Source: Candidatus Rokuibacteriota bacterium (GTDB lineage Bacteria; Methylomirabilota; Methylomirabilia; Rokubacteriales; CSP1-6). From it: 35,593 nt of DNA. Below the pieces are notes generated by a model. It saw nothing but the letters and a program-made list of their open reading frames with translations. It was not told the origin of the DNA and ran no database searches. Position numbers and translations under genes: made by a program. Location of the stretch: contig JACPCW010000116.1 in assembly GCA_016184365.1 (NCBI GenBank), positions 1 through 35,593 of the forward strand, written 5' to 3'. Positions 29,670-35,593 of this stretch are shown in pieces. Numbering within the stretch: the stretch's first letter is position 1; each line of letters starts with the position of its first letter.

Positions 29670-31090
29670 CAGGCTGTTTTCCTCGTCTTTGCCGAACGCG
29701 CGTCGGCGCGCCGGGTCGCCGGCGGCCGGCGGCCGCGCCGCGTCTCGCGCCGCAGCGCGCTGACGAGCCAGCGCGCCGTGCGGAGCAGCCGCGCATCACC
29801 GCCACGACGACCGACGAGCTGGACGCCGAGCGGCAGTCCTGCCGTCGACCGCAGCACGGGCAGCGTCAGCGCCGGCGTGCCGAGATAGGTCCAGAGCGTG
29901 CAGAAGATCGGGTTGCCGGTGCTCTCGAGCCCGCGAGGCGCCTCGCCCGGAGCGGCCGGTGTGATCAGCGCGTCGTACTCGTCGAACAGCGGCTCGAGCG
30001 CATCGTTGAGCGTGCGGATGCCGGCGACCGCCGCCATGTAGTCGACGGCGGCGTGGCCGCGACCGCGCTCGATGAGCGTCCGCAGCGCCGGGCTCAGGAG
30101 GTCGCCGCCCCTGTCGTAGTCGCGGCGCAGGTTGTGCGCCATCTCGACGTCCATGATCGTGCGGTGCATGTCGATGCCGCGGGCGAAGCTCGCGCCGAGC
30201 TCGATCTCGCCGACGGCGTCGCCCAGGGCGTCGACCAGCTCCGCGAAGGCGTCGTGCGTGACCGGCTCGGCGTGCTCCCAGGCCGGTGTACGGACGAACG
30301 CAAAGCGCGGCGGCAACGGTGGCTCCGACGCTGCGGTGGTCGCGAGGGGTGGTCGGGCCCGCGGTCGCGTGTCGGGATCCTCCTCGTCGAGACCGGCGAG
30401 CGTCTCGGCGAGGAGCGCCACGTCCTCCACGCTGCGTGCGAACACCCCGACGTGATCGAGGGTGCGGGACAGGAGCAGCGCGCCCGTACGGGGAATCAGT
30501 CCGTGGGTCGGCTTGAATCCGACGACGCCGCAGAACGCGGCCGGCCGGATCACCGATCCATTGGTCTGCGACCCGACGGCGCCGGGGACCATGTGCGCCG
30601 CGACCGCCGCGGCGGAGCCGCTCGACGAGCCACCCGGCGTGCGGGTCGGGTCGTGAGGATTCGTCGTCCTGCCGGGATGGAAGTACGCGTACTCGGTGGT
30701 CACGGTCTTGCCCAGGATCACGGCGCCGGCCGCGCGCAGCCGCGCGACGATCGCGGCGTCGCGGCGCGGCGTGTGACCCGCCCAGAGCGGCGACCCGAGC
30801 TCCGTGGGCATGTCGCTCGTATCGAAGATGTCCTTGATGCCGACGGGCACGCCGTGCAGCGGCCCGAGGGCCTTGCCCTCCTTGCGGTGGAGGTCGGCGG
30901 CCTCCGCCTGCCGTCTCGCGTGGTCGCGATCGAGGAACGCCCACGCCCGCACCTGGCCGTCCACCTCGTCGATGCGCTCGAGGCAGTCGGTGACGAGCTC
31001 CGTCGACGTGATGCGACCCTCGCGGATGTCCGCCGCCGCCTCGGTCAGCGGGAGGGCGGCGAGCTTCGTGCCGATCGCCGGGAGGCTCAT
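29669..31090 (-). CDS. Amidase (amidase-signature family)
   Basis: 473 residues. The Ser-cisSer-Lys triad can be placed as K86 (VGIKDIFD), S155 (GGSSSGSAAAV) and S179 (SQTNGSVIRPAAF). Nearby GPLHGVPVGIKD and CGVVGFKPTHGLIPR complete the signature. These enzymes hydrolyse amides or transfer the amido group; a GatA role is unlikely because no gatB/gatC neighbours are present and the C-terminus differs. The ATG at 31090 overlaps the DctM stop (ATGA). Its coupling to a TRAP importer suggests it acts on an imported amide or its precursor. The last about 30 residues are basic and of low complexity. Confidence 0.9.
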   Translation of the reverse strand: MSLPAIGTKLAALPLTEAAADIREGRITSTELVTDCLERIDEVDGQVRAWAFLDRDHARRQAEAADLHRKEGKALGPLHGVPVGIKDIFDTSDMPTELGSPLWAGHTPRRDAAIVARLRAAGAVILGKTVTTEYAYFHPGRTTNPHDPTRTPGGSSSGSAAAVAAHMVPGAVGSQTNGSVIRPAAFCGVVGFKPTHGLIPRTGALLLSRTLDHVGVFARSVEDVALLAETLAGLDEEDPDTRPRARPPLATTAASEPPLPPRFAFVRTPAWEHAEPVTHDAFAELVDALGDAVGEIELGASFARGIDMHRTIMDVEMAHNLRRDYDRGGDLLSPALRTLIERGRGHAAVDYMAAVAGIRTLNDALEPLFDEYDALITPAAPGEAPRGLESTGNPIFCTLWTYLGTPALTLPVLRSTAGLPLGVQLVGRRGGDARLLRTARWLVSALRRETRRGRRPPATRRADARSAKTRKTA

Positions 31091-32436
31091 CGCGGCGTGT
31101 AGAGGTAATCCGGGAGCCACAGCGCGAGGCCGGGGAAGATGTAGACCAGCGCCATGGCCAGGAACACCATGAACACGAAGGGCAGGGCCCCCTTGAAGAT
31201 GTCGGCCAGGCTGACGTGCGGCGGCGCCACGCCCTTCAGGTAGAACGCCGCCATCGCGACCGGTGGCGTGTTGAAGGCGGTCTGCGTGTTCAGCGCGACC
31301 AGGATGCCGAAGAAGATCGGGTCGACCTTGAAGGTGTCGAGCAGCGGCAGGAAGATCGGCACGAAGATGACGATGATCTCCGTCCACTCGAGCGGCCATC
31401 CCAGCAGGAAGATGATGATCTGCGTGAGGATCAGGAACTGGGTGGACGAGAGATTCATCGCCAGGAACATCCGCTCGATCACGCCCTGGCCGCCGAGGAG
31501 CGCGAAGACCGACGAGAACGTCCACGACCCGATGAAGAGGAAGCAGACCATCGCCGTCGCGCGCGCGGTCAGGAACACCGACTCCTTCAGCATCTGGAAG
31601 TTGAACGCCCCGTAGGCGACGGACAGGATCAGGGCGGCGAGTGCGCCGGCGCCCGCGGCCTCCGACGGCGTCGCCAGGCCGAAGAGGATCGCGCCGAGCA
31701 CCGACACGATCAGGAGCGCCAGCGGCAGGAACGAGGTCGCCAGCGCGCGGAGCATCTCGCCGAGCGGCACGTTCGTTTCCTCGGGCGGCAGCCTCGGACA
31801 GAGCGCCGGGTTCAGGACGGCCCGACCGACGACGTAGACGACGTAGAACGAGGCGAGCATGAACCCGGGGATCATCGCGGCGGCATAGAGCTTGACCGCC
31901 GAGATCCCGGCGGTGGCCGCGTAGACGATGAGCAGGATGCTCGGCGGGATCAGGATGCCGAGACAGCCGCCCGCGCAGACGACCCCGGCGGAGAGCCTGA
32001 CGTCGTAACCGGCGCGCAGCATCGCGGGGAAGGCCAGGAGTCCCATCAACGTCACGACGGCGCCGACGATGCCCGTCGCCGTGGCGAACATGGCGCAGGT
32101 CGCCAGGGTGGCCACGGCGAGCGATCCCGGGACGTGCTTGGCGGCGATCTGCAGCGAGCGGAACAGGCGGTCCAGGATGTTCGCGCGCTCGACGACGTAG
32201 CCCATGAACAGGAACAGCGGGACCGCGGTCAGCACGTCGTTGGACGTGACCTCGAACGTCTTCTGGACGAGCAGCGTGAAGATGCGGTTGGCGGAGATGT
32301 CCTGGCCCGGCGTGAAGTAGGCGTAGTACCCGAAGCCCACCCCCATGGCGATCAACGTGAAGGCGATGGGGAAGCCGAGCATGATGATGAAGATGAACAG
32401 GCCGAGCATCAACATGCCGACCTGGGGGTCGGTCAT
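31087..32436 (-). CDS. dctM: TRAP transporter large permease subunit DctM
   Basis: 449 residues, many membrane helices. Family features include MLGFPIAFTLIAMGVGFGYY, VPLFLFMGYVVERANILDRLF, ATGIVGAVVTLMGLLAFPAML, GCLGILIPPSILLIVYA, FGLATPSEAAGAGALAAL and ALNTQTAFNTPPVAMAAFYLKGV. With DctQ and the periplasmic DctP it forms a sodium-driven importer for organic acids or similar anions. The ATG at 32436 overlaps the DctQ stop (ATGA). The stop overlaps the amidase start. Complete. Confidence 0.95.
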   Translation of the reverse strand: MTDPQVGMLMLGLFIFIIMLGFPIAFTLIAMGVGFGYYAYFTPGQDISANRIFTLLVQKTFEVTSNDVLTAVPLFLFMGYVVERANILDRLFRSLQIAAKHVPGSLAVATLATCAMFATATGIVGAVVTLMGLLAFPAMLRAGYDVRLSAGVVCAGGCLGILIPPSILLIVYAATAGISAVKLYAAAMIPGFMLASFYVVYVVGRAVLNPALCPRLPPEETNVPLGEMLRALATSFLPLALLIVSVLGAILFGLATPSEAAGAGALAALILSVAYGAFNFQMLKESVFLTARATAMVCFLFIGSWTFSSVFALLGGQGVIERMFLAMNLSSTQFLILTQIIIFLLGWPLEWTEIIVIFVPIFLPLLDTFKVDPIFFGILVALNTQTAFNTPPVAMAAFYLKGVAPPHVSLADIFKGALPFVFMVFLAMALVYIFPGLALWLPDYLYTPR

Positions 32437-33047
32437 GCGCCGGTCCCGGCCGGAGGAGAGGGCGGCATCTCGCCGCCCGCGGCGAGGTGCTCCCGCTCGT
32501 GGAGAATCACGCTCTCGATCTCCTCGACGTCGTGCAGGCGCTGCGGCCACGCACCCGACCGCAGACAGAGCACGCAGCGGATGATCTCGGCGATGCCCTG
32601 GAGGAGCAGGAACACCCCGGTGACGGGAATCAGCGCCTTCAGCGGGAAGACGGGAACGCCCGCCGGGCTGAAGATGCTGACTTCGCGGAAGCGGACGGAC
32701 ATCGCCGCGTAGGTCCATCCGGCGTAGATCCAGGCGCCGACGGCCGGCAGGAAGAACACGATGTAGAGCGCCAGGTCCATCCCCGCCTGCATGCGCGGCC
32801 GCCAGAACCGATAGACGACGTCACCCCGCACGTGGCCGTTGCGGGACAGCGTGTAGGCGCCGGCCATCAGGAACATCGCGCCGTAGGTGATGTAACTGAT
32901 GTCGAAGGCCCAGGTCGTCGGCGAGTTCAGCACGTAGCGCACGAACACCTCGTAGCTGGTGCCGAACGTGAGCACGAGGATCAGCCAGGCGAACGCCTTG
33001 CCCACCCAGGTGCTGAGCGAATCGATGAAGAACAGGAAGCGCGTCAT
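32433..33047 (-). CDS. dctQ: TRAP transporter small permease subunit DctQ
   Basis: 204 residues, four membrane helices. The start SLSTWVGKAFAWLILVLTFGTSYEVFVRYVLNSPTTWAFDISYI and the AGAYTLSRNGHVRGDVVYRF loop are family hallmarks. It is slightly longer than many DctQ proteins, with a Pro-rich C-terminal tail. The ATG at 33047 follows a pair of strong hairpins that separate it from dctP. It stabilises DctM and helps dock the binding protein. Confidence 0.92.
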   Translation of the reverse strand: MTRFLFFIDSLSTWVGKAFAWLILVLTFGTSYEVFVRYVLNSPTTWAFDISYITYGAMFLMAGAYTLSRNGHVRGDVVYRFWRPRMQAGMDLALYIVFFLPAVGAWIYAGWTYAAMSVRFREVSIFSPAGVPVFPLKALIPVTGVFLLLQGIAEIIRCVLCLRSGAWPQRLHDVEEIESVILHEREHLAAGGEMPPSPPAGTGA

Positions 33048-33060
33048 CTCCGTCCCGTCC

Positions 33061-33126
33061 GCGGGCGGAAGCCCGCTCGATCGTTGCCCGACAGGCGTCG
33101 GGCGGCGTGGAGCCACGCCGCCCGAC
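33061..33126 (-). promoter_or_regulatory. Strong hairpins between dctP and dctQ
   Basis: GTCGGGCGGCGTGG (33097-33110) and CCACGCCGCCCGAC (33113-33126) form a perfect 14-base stem with almost no loop. A second hairpin, GCGGGC-GGAA-GCCCGC, covers 33061-33076. Located just after the binding-protein gene, they could stop part of transcription or protect the upstream mRNA, giving more DctP than membrane subunits. Confidence 0.6.
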
Positions 33127-33163
33127 CCGGTCCTCCGCGGCACGCTCGGTGCCGGCGACGAGA

Positions 33164-34288
33164 TTACAGCTTCAGCTTGCCGAAGTGATGCTCGTAGGCG
33201 ACGCGGTAGTCGGCGGAGTTGAACAGGCCGAAGTAGACGACCCGCTTCACCCACGCCTTCTGGGAGTCCATGACCTTCTTCATGAACGGGTCCTTGCCAA
33301 GCTGCTCGATCAGGCCGTCCCACGCCTTGATCTGGGCCTGGAAGACGTCCTGCGGGGTGCGGATGACGTTGACCTTGTCCTTGGTGATCAGCTCCTGGAG
33401 GTCCTTCGAGTAGTAGTCCATCGCCTTCCACTCGTTGGCGGATGACGCGGCCTCGGCGGCGTACTGGAGGATGGCCTGCTGCTCCTTCGGCAGGGCGTTG
33501 AACTTCGTCCGGTTGAACATGATCTCGAAGTACTCCGTGGCCTGATGGTAGCTGCCCATCATGAAGTTCTTGGCCACGTCCTGGGCGCCGAACCGCCGGT
33601 CGGACGTCGGGTTGTTGAACTCGAAGGCGTCGATGACGCCGCGCTCCATGGCCGGCACGATCTCGCCGCCCGGAAGCTGCGCCACGCGCAGGCCCATCGC
33701 CTGGAACAGGTCGGCCGCCAGACCGACGGTGCGGTACTTCAGGCCCTTCAGGTCGGCAGCGCTCTTGACCGGCTTCTTGAACCAGCCGAGCGGCTGCGTC
33801 GGCATCGGCATGACGAAGAAGCTGACGATGTTGACCTTCATGATCTGCGTCTGCAGCTCGTGGAACAGCTCGCGGCCGCCGCCGTTGTGAATCCAGCCGA
33901 GGCCCTCGTTGGCGTTGAAGCCGAACACGGGGCCGGTGCCGAAGAGCGAGGCGGCCTTGTGCTTGCCGTACCAGTACACCGTCACCGTGTGCGCGGCGTC
34001 GATCTGGCCTCCGTGCACGCCGTCCAGCACCTGGAAGGGGTGCACCACGGCGCCACCGACCAGGTAGTCGATCTTCAGCCGTCCGCCGGCCATCTCGTTC
34101 ACGCGCTTGACGTAGTCCTCGGCGAACTCGTTGAAGACGTCCTTGGCGCCCCACGAGCCCTGCATCTTCAGCGTCGTCGTCTGGGCACGCGACACCTCGG
34201 GCATGGCCATGGTGGCGACGCCGGCCAGGGCGGCACCGGTAAGGAACTTGCGACGGTTGGTGACATTCCGATTGGCTGCGGTGCTCAT
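33164..34288 (-). CDS. dctP: TRAP transporter substrate-binding protein DctP
   Basis: 374 residues. A Tat signal (TNRRKFLTGAALAGVATMA..., twin Arg at 12-13, cleavage after SRA) precedes a DctP-type protein: SWGAKDVFNEFAEDYVKRVNEMAGGRLKIDYL, KGLKYRTVGLAADLFQAMG with the carboxylate-binding Arg, LPGGEIVPAMERGVIDAFEFNNPTSD and FYYE-type helical end. The FNNP...GSYHQATEY segment resembles the subgroup that binds 2-oxoacids (TakP-like), but the ligand is not certain. The ATG at 34288 has a GGGGAGG ribosome site. It is the first gene of the TRAP-amidase operon. Confidence 0.93.
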   Translation of the reverse strand: MSTAANRNVTNRRKFLTGAALAGVATMAMPEVSRAQTTTLKMQGSWGAKDVFNEFAEDYVKRVNEMAGGRLKIDYLVGGAVVHPFQVLDGVHGGQIDAAHTVTVYWYGKHKAASLFGTGPVFGFNANEGLGWIHNGGGRELFHELQTQIMKVNIVSFFVMPMPTQPLGWFKKPVKSAADLKGLKYRTVGLAADLFQAMGLRVAQLPGGEIVPAMERGVIDAFEFNNPTSDRRFGAQDVAKNFMMGSYHQATEYFEIMFNRTKFNALPKEQQAILQYAAEAASSANEWKAMDYYSKDLQELITKDKVNVIRTPQDVFQAQIKAWDGLIEQLGKDPFMKKVMDSQKAWVKRVVYFGLFNSADYRVAYEHHFGKLKL

Positions 34289-34357
34289 CCTCAGTGTCCT
34301 CCCCTGATTGGCCGCGGGCTGTGCCGGGGCCGCTTGAACGGATAAACGGGCGTGCGC

Positions 34358-34387
34358 ATCCTGCGTCACGGAGCGTGGCGCTGTCAA
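34358..34387 (-). promoter_or_regulatory. Possible sigma-70-type promoter of the TRAP operon
   Basis: A perfect -35 TTGACA (34387-34382, minus strand) is followed after 18 bases by CAGGAT (34363-34358), a weak -10. The start of transcription would lie about 60 bases before dctP. Confidence 0.4.
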
Positions 34388-34468
34388 GACGCAGCCAGCG
34401 GTGCCTCGCTGAGTCGCGCGCCTCCATGTACACTGGCCGCATCCACTTCGCGCCGGGAGGAGGAACCC

Positions 34469-34633
34469 ATGCCTCTCTACGAGTACTTCTGCGACAAGTG
34501 CCGAAAGGAAGTGACGATCCCGATGTCGATCAGCGCGCACGACAAGGGCGACGCGGCGTGTCCGGAATGCGGGACGCGCGAGATGAAGCAGCTCGTCGGC
34601 GCCTTCTTCTCCAAAACCTCGCGCAAATCCTGA
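34469..34633 (+). CDS. FmdB-type small zinc-ribbon protein
   Basis: 54 residues. The start MPLYEYFCDKC with a later CPECG (C8/C11 and C31/C34) is the hallmark of the FmdB/CxxC_CxxC_SSSS putative regulators, and FFSKTSRKS at the end is also typical. Their role is uncertain; the first member was linked to expression of an amidase-type operon (FmdB, formamidase/acetamidase). The ATG at 34469 has a strong ribosome site (GGAGGAGGAA). It is divergent from the TRAP-amidase operon, which may be relevant, and is followed by the PfpI gene after 13 bases. Confidence 0.85.
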   Translation: MPLYEYFCDKCRKEVTIPMSISAHDKGDAACPECGTREMKQLVGAFFSKTSRKS

Positions 34634-34646
34634 AGGGACGGTGGCG

Positions 34647-35171
34647 ATGAGCCTCGCAGGCAAGCGGATCGCGATTCTCGCCGAGAACATGTACCAGGAG
34701 ATGGAGCTCTGGGTGCCGTACTACCGGCTGAAGGAGGAAGGCGCCGAGGTGAAGGTGGTCGGCGCCGGCGGCGCGAAGAGCTACACGTCGAAGCACGGCT
34801 ATCCCGTGAGCGTCGACGTGCAGGCGGAGCAGGTGACGCCCGAGGAGTTCGACGCGGTCATCATCCCCGGCGGCTACGCGCCCGACATGATGCGCCGCCA
34901 CGAAGCGATGGTGCGCCTCGTCCGCGAGGCGTCGCGGCAGGGCAAGGTCGTCGCCGCCATCTGCCATGCCGGCTGGATGCTCGTCTCCGCCGGCATCGTC
35001 AGCGGCCGCAACGCGACGTCGTTCTTCTCCATCAAAGACGATCTCGTCGCCGCCGGGGCGAAGTGGACCGACGCCGAGGTCGTGATCGACGGCAACCTCA
35101 TCACGTCGCGGAAGCCCGACGACCTTCCCGCGTTCTGTCGGGCGATCGTTGGCGCGTTGACGAAGACGTAG
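34647..35171 (+). CDS. DJ-1/PfpI family protein (type 1 glutamine amidotransferase-like)
   Basis: 174 residues. KRIAILAENMYQEMELWVPYYRLKEEGAEVKVVG opens the family fold, FDAVIIPGGYAPDMMRRHEAM follows, and the nucleophile-elbow is AAICHAGWMLVSAG with C106 and H107. PfpI/DJ-1 relatives act as intracellular proteases, deglycases or chaperones; which applies here cannot be read from sequence. The ATG at 34647 is preferred; an in-frame GTG six bases earlier is an alternative. It follows the zinc-ribbon gene closely and ends before a hairpin. Confidence 0.9.
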   Translation: MSLAGKRIAILAENMYQEMELWVPYYRLKEEGAEVKVVGAGGAKSYTSKHGYPVSVDVQAEQVTPEEFDAVIIPGGYAPDMMRRHEAMVRLVREASRQGKVVAAICHAGWMLVSAGIVSGRNATSFFSIKDDLVAAGAKWTDAEVVIDGNLITSRKPDDLPAFCRAIVGALTKT

Positions 35172-35459
35172 CGCGTTCGTCCGTCGCTCGCCGCTCCAGC
35201 GCGTTGTGACGGCGCTGGGGCGGCGGACGGCGGTCGGGAGGGGGCGCGGCGACCACGCGCCCATTCGAGCGCACGGCCCGTTGCGGCTGGGTTCCACCCC
35301 GGCGGGTTGCGTCCGCTGACCTTTGGGAGGGGACGGGTCCCGCGCCCCCCTCCCGACCGCCGTCCGCCGCTCCACGCCGGCTCCGGCTGAGAGCCACGCC
35401 GGCCACCCGCTGGGCGTCCGCCGCCGCGTCTCGCTGCGTCCGCCGCCGCGGGCGTCTGC
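35172..35459. other. Gene-free region with a hairpin and a large inverted repeat
   Basis: A CCAGCGC/GCGCTGG hairpin at 35196-35218 could terminate the PfpI transcript. A long GC-rich inverted repeat has arms at 35220-35249 and 35340-35370, 30 bases pairing with one extra C in the right arm, around a 90-base spacer. No open frame here shows a protein family. Confidence 0.6.
35220..35370. repeat. Long inverted repeat
   Basis: The left arm begins GGCGGACGGCGG near 35222 and the right arm ends CCGCCGTCCGCC near 35369. The arms are exact complements except for one extra C in the right arm's C-run. The 90-base interior has no obvious coding sense. It could be a MITE-like element, a folded RNA or a decayed insertion. 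No target-site duplication was recognised. Confidence 0.6.
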
Positions 35460-35465
35460 TACCAT
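35460..35465 (+). promoter_or_regulatory. -10 element, probable leaderless promoter of the carbamoyltransferase gene
   Basis: TACCAT matches the TANNNT core and ends six bases before the GTG at 35472, the same spacing as at 8174 and 13097. Confidence 0.45.
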
Positions 35466-35471
35466 CGACGG

Positions 35472-35593
35472 GTGATTGTTCTCGGGATCAACGAGACTCA
35501 CTGCGCGACCGCCGCCGTCCTCCGCGACGGCGAGATCGTCGGCTGCGCCTCCGAAGAGCGGTTCTCCCGCCTCAAGAACGACGCCGGCTATCC
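35472..35593 (+). CDS. Carbamoyltransferase, NodU/CmcH type (N-terminal part, runs off the window)
   Basis: About 40 codons are visible: IVLGINETHCATAAVLRDGE, then SEERFSRLKNDAGYP. The opening glycine-rich strand with its H in LGIN-x-x-H and the SEERF-x-R-x-K-x-D motif are diagnostic of O-carbamoyltransferases that use carbamoyl phosphate and ATP and modify antibiotics, Nod factors or surface sugars. The GTG at 35472 is the natural start because the family begins right there. The substrate cannot be told from this fragment. Confidence 0.88.
   Translation, partial: MIVLGINETHCATAAVLRDGEIVGCASEERFSRLKNDAGY

Noticed and set aside
29669..31090. Glutamyl-tRNA amidotransferase subunit A (gatA)
   Set aside because: No gatB or gatC nearby, and the gene is coupled to a TRAP transporter; a general amidase is more likely.
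1..35593. CRISPR array, prophage, integrase, transposase
   Set aside because: No regularly spaced direct repeats, no integrase or transposase motifs and no tRNA attachment sites seen on either strand.

Overview
This is a very GC-rich (roughly 70% by eye) bacterial chromosome segment, with densely packed genes, many GTG/TTG starts and many 4-base stop/start overlaps. Peptide-ABC and TRAP importers, a sigma-54 activator, arsenic methylation and two MsbA/glycan genes suggest a soil or groundwater Gram-negative-type bacterium. Methylomirabilota/'Rokubacteria' or a deltaproteobacterium-like lineage would fit. That placement is an impression, not a database result. No rRNA, tRNA, CRISPR array or transposase was seen.

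Layout. (1) 1-2786 +: tail of ureC, then ureE-ureF-ureG-ureD, the urease nickel-insertion set. (2) 2874-5660 +: phosphate group of a DUF47/PhoU-like protein, a PiT transporter and a PhoX-type phosphatase that has lost its centre, then a small secreted protein. (3) 5835-7230 +: arsR-arsM with tandem ArsR-type operators, followed by only the C-terminal end of a permease. (4) 7260-9217 +: EamA exporter and LOG-family protein. (5) 12906-9321 -: peptide ABC importer (binding protein and two permeases, no ATPases) plus a zinc ribbon. (6) 13109-14839 +: glutamine-dependent NAD synthetase. (7) 16553-14942 -: three tandem paralogous small helical proteins. They diverge from (8) 16754-20842 +: a 1362-residue regulator joining a sigma-54 activator ATPase, Fis HTH, degenerate nucleotide-cyclase domain, a second (STAND/AAA16-like) ATPase and a TPR tail. 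(9) 26743-20839 -: flavin reductase, DegT aminotransferase, glycosyltransferase, MsbA-like ABC transporter, ATP-grasp enzyme and two very small proteins. (10) 27034-29472 +: Mrp Fe-S carrier, standalone LON domain, double-PDZ protein. (11) 34288-29484 -: TRAP transporter dctP-dctQ-dctM, amidase, small membrane protein. (12) 34469-end +: FmdB-like zinc ribbon, DJ-1/PfpI protein and the start of a NodU/CmcH-type carbamoyltransferase.

The strongest candidate for an undescribed system is blocks 7-8. The intergenic region holds a consensus-quality sigma-54 (-24/-12) promoter (16625-16640) reading into the paralog triplet. Next to it is a perfect inverted repeat (16657-16673), inside the only obviously AT-rich patch. 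The divergent neighbour encodes a sigma-54 activator whose C-terminal half looks like a STAND sensor. The three target proteins carry different N-termini: membrane anchor, none, and lipobox. A membrane/envelope response controlled by a STAND-type sigma-54 activator is a reasonable, testable inference.

Other points of interest are a four-copy two-hairpin intergenic repeat (99-180, 9240-9314, 13006-13082, 14853-14926), two nearby genes with large internal or 5' losses (phoX, permease), and several genes with a -10-like hexamer exactly 6 nt before a GTG start, which suggests leaderless transcripts.
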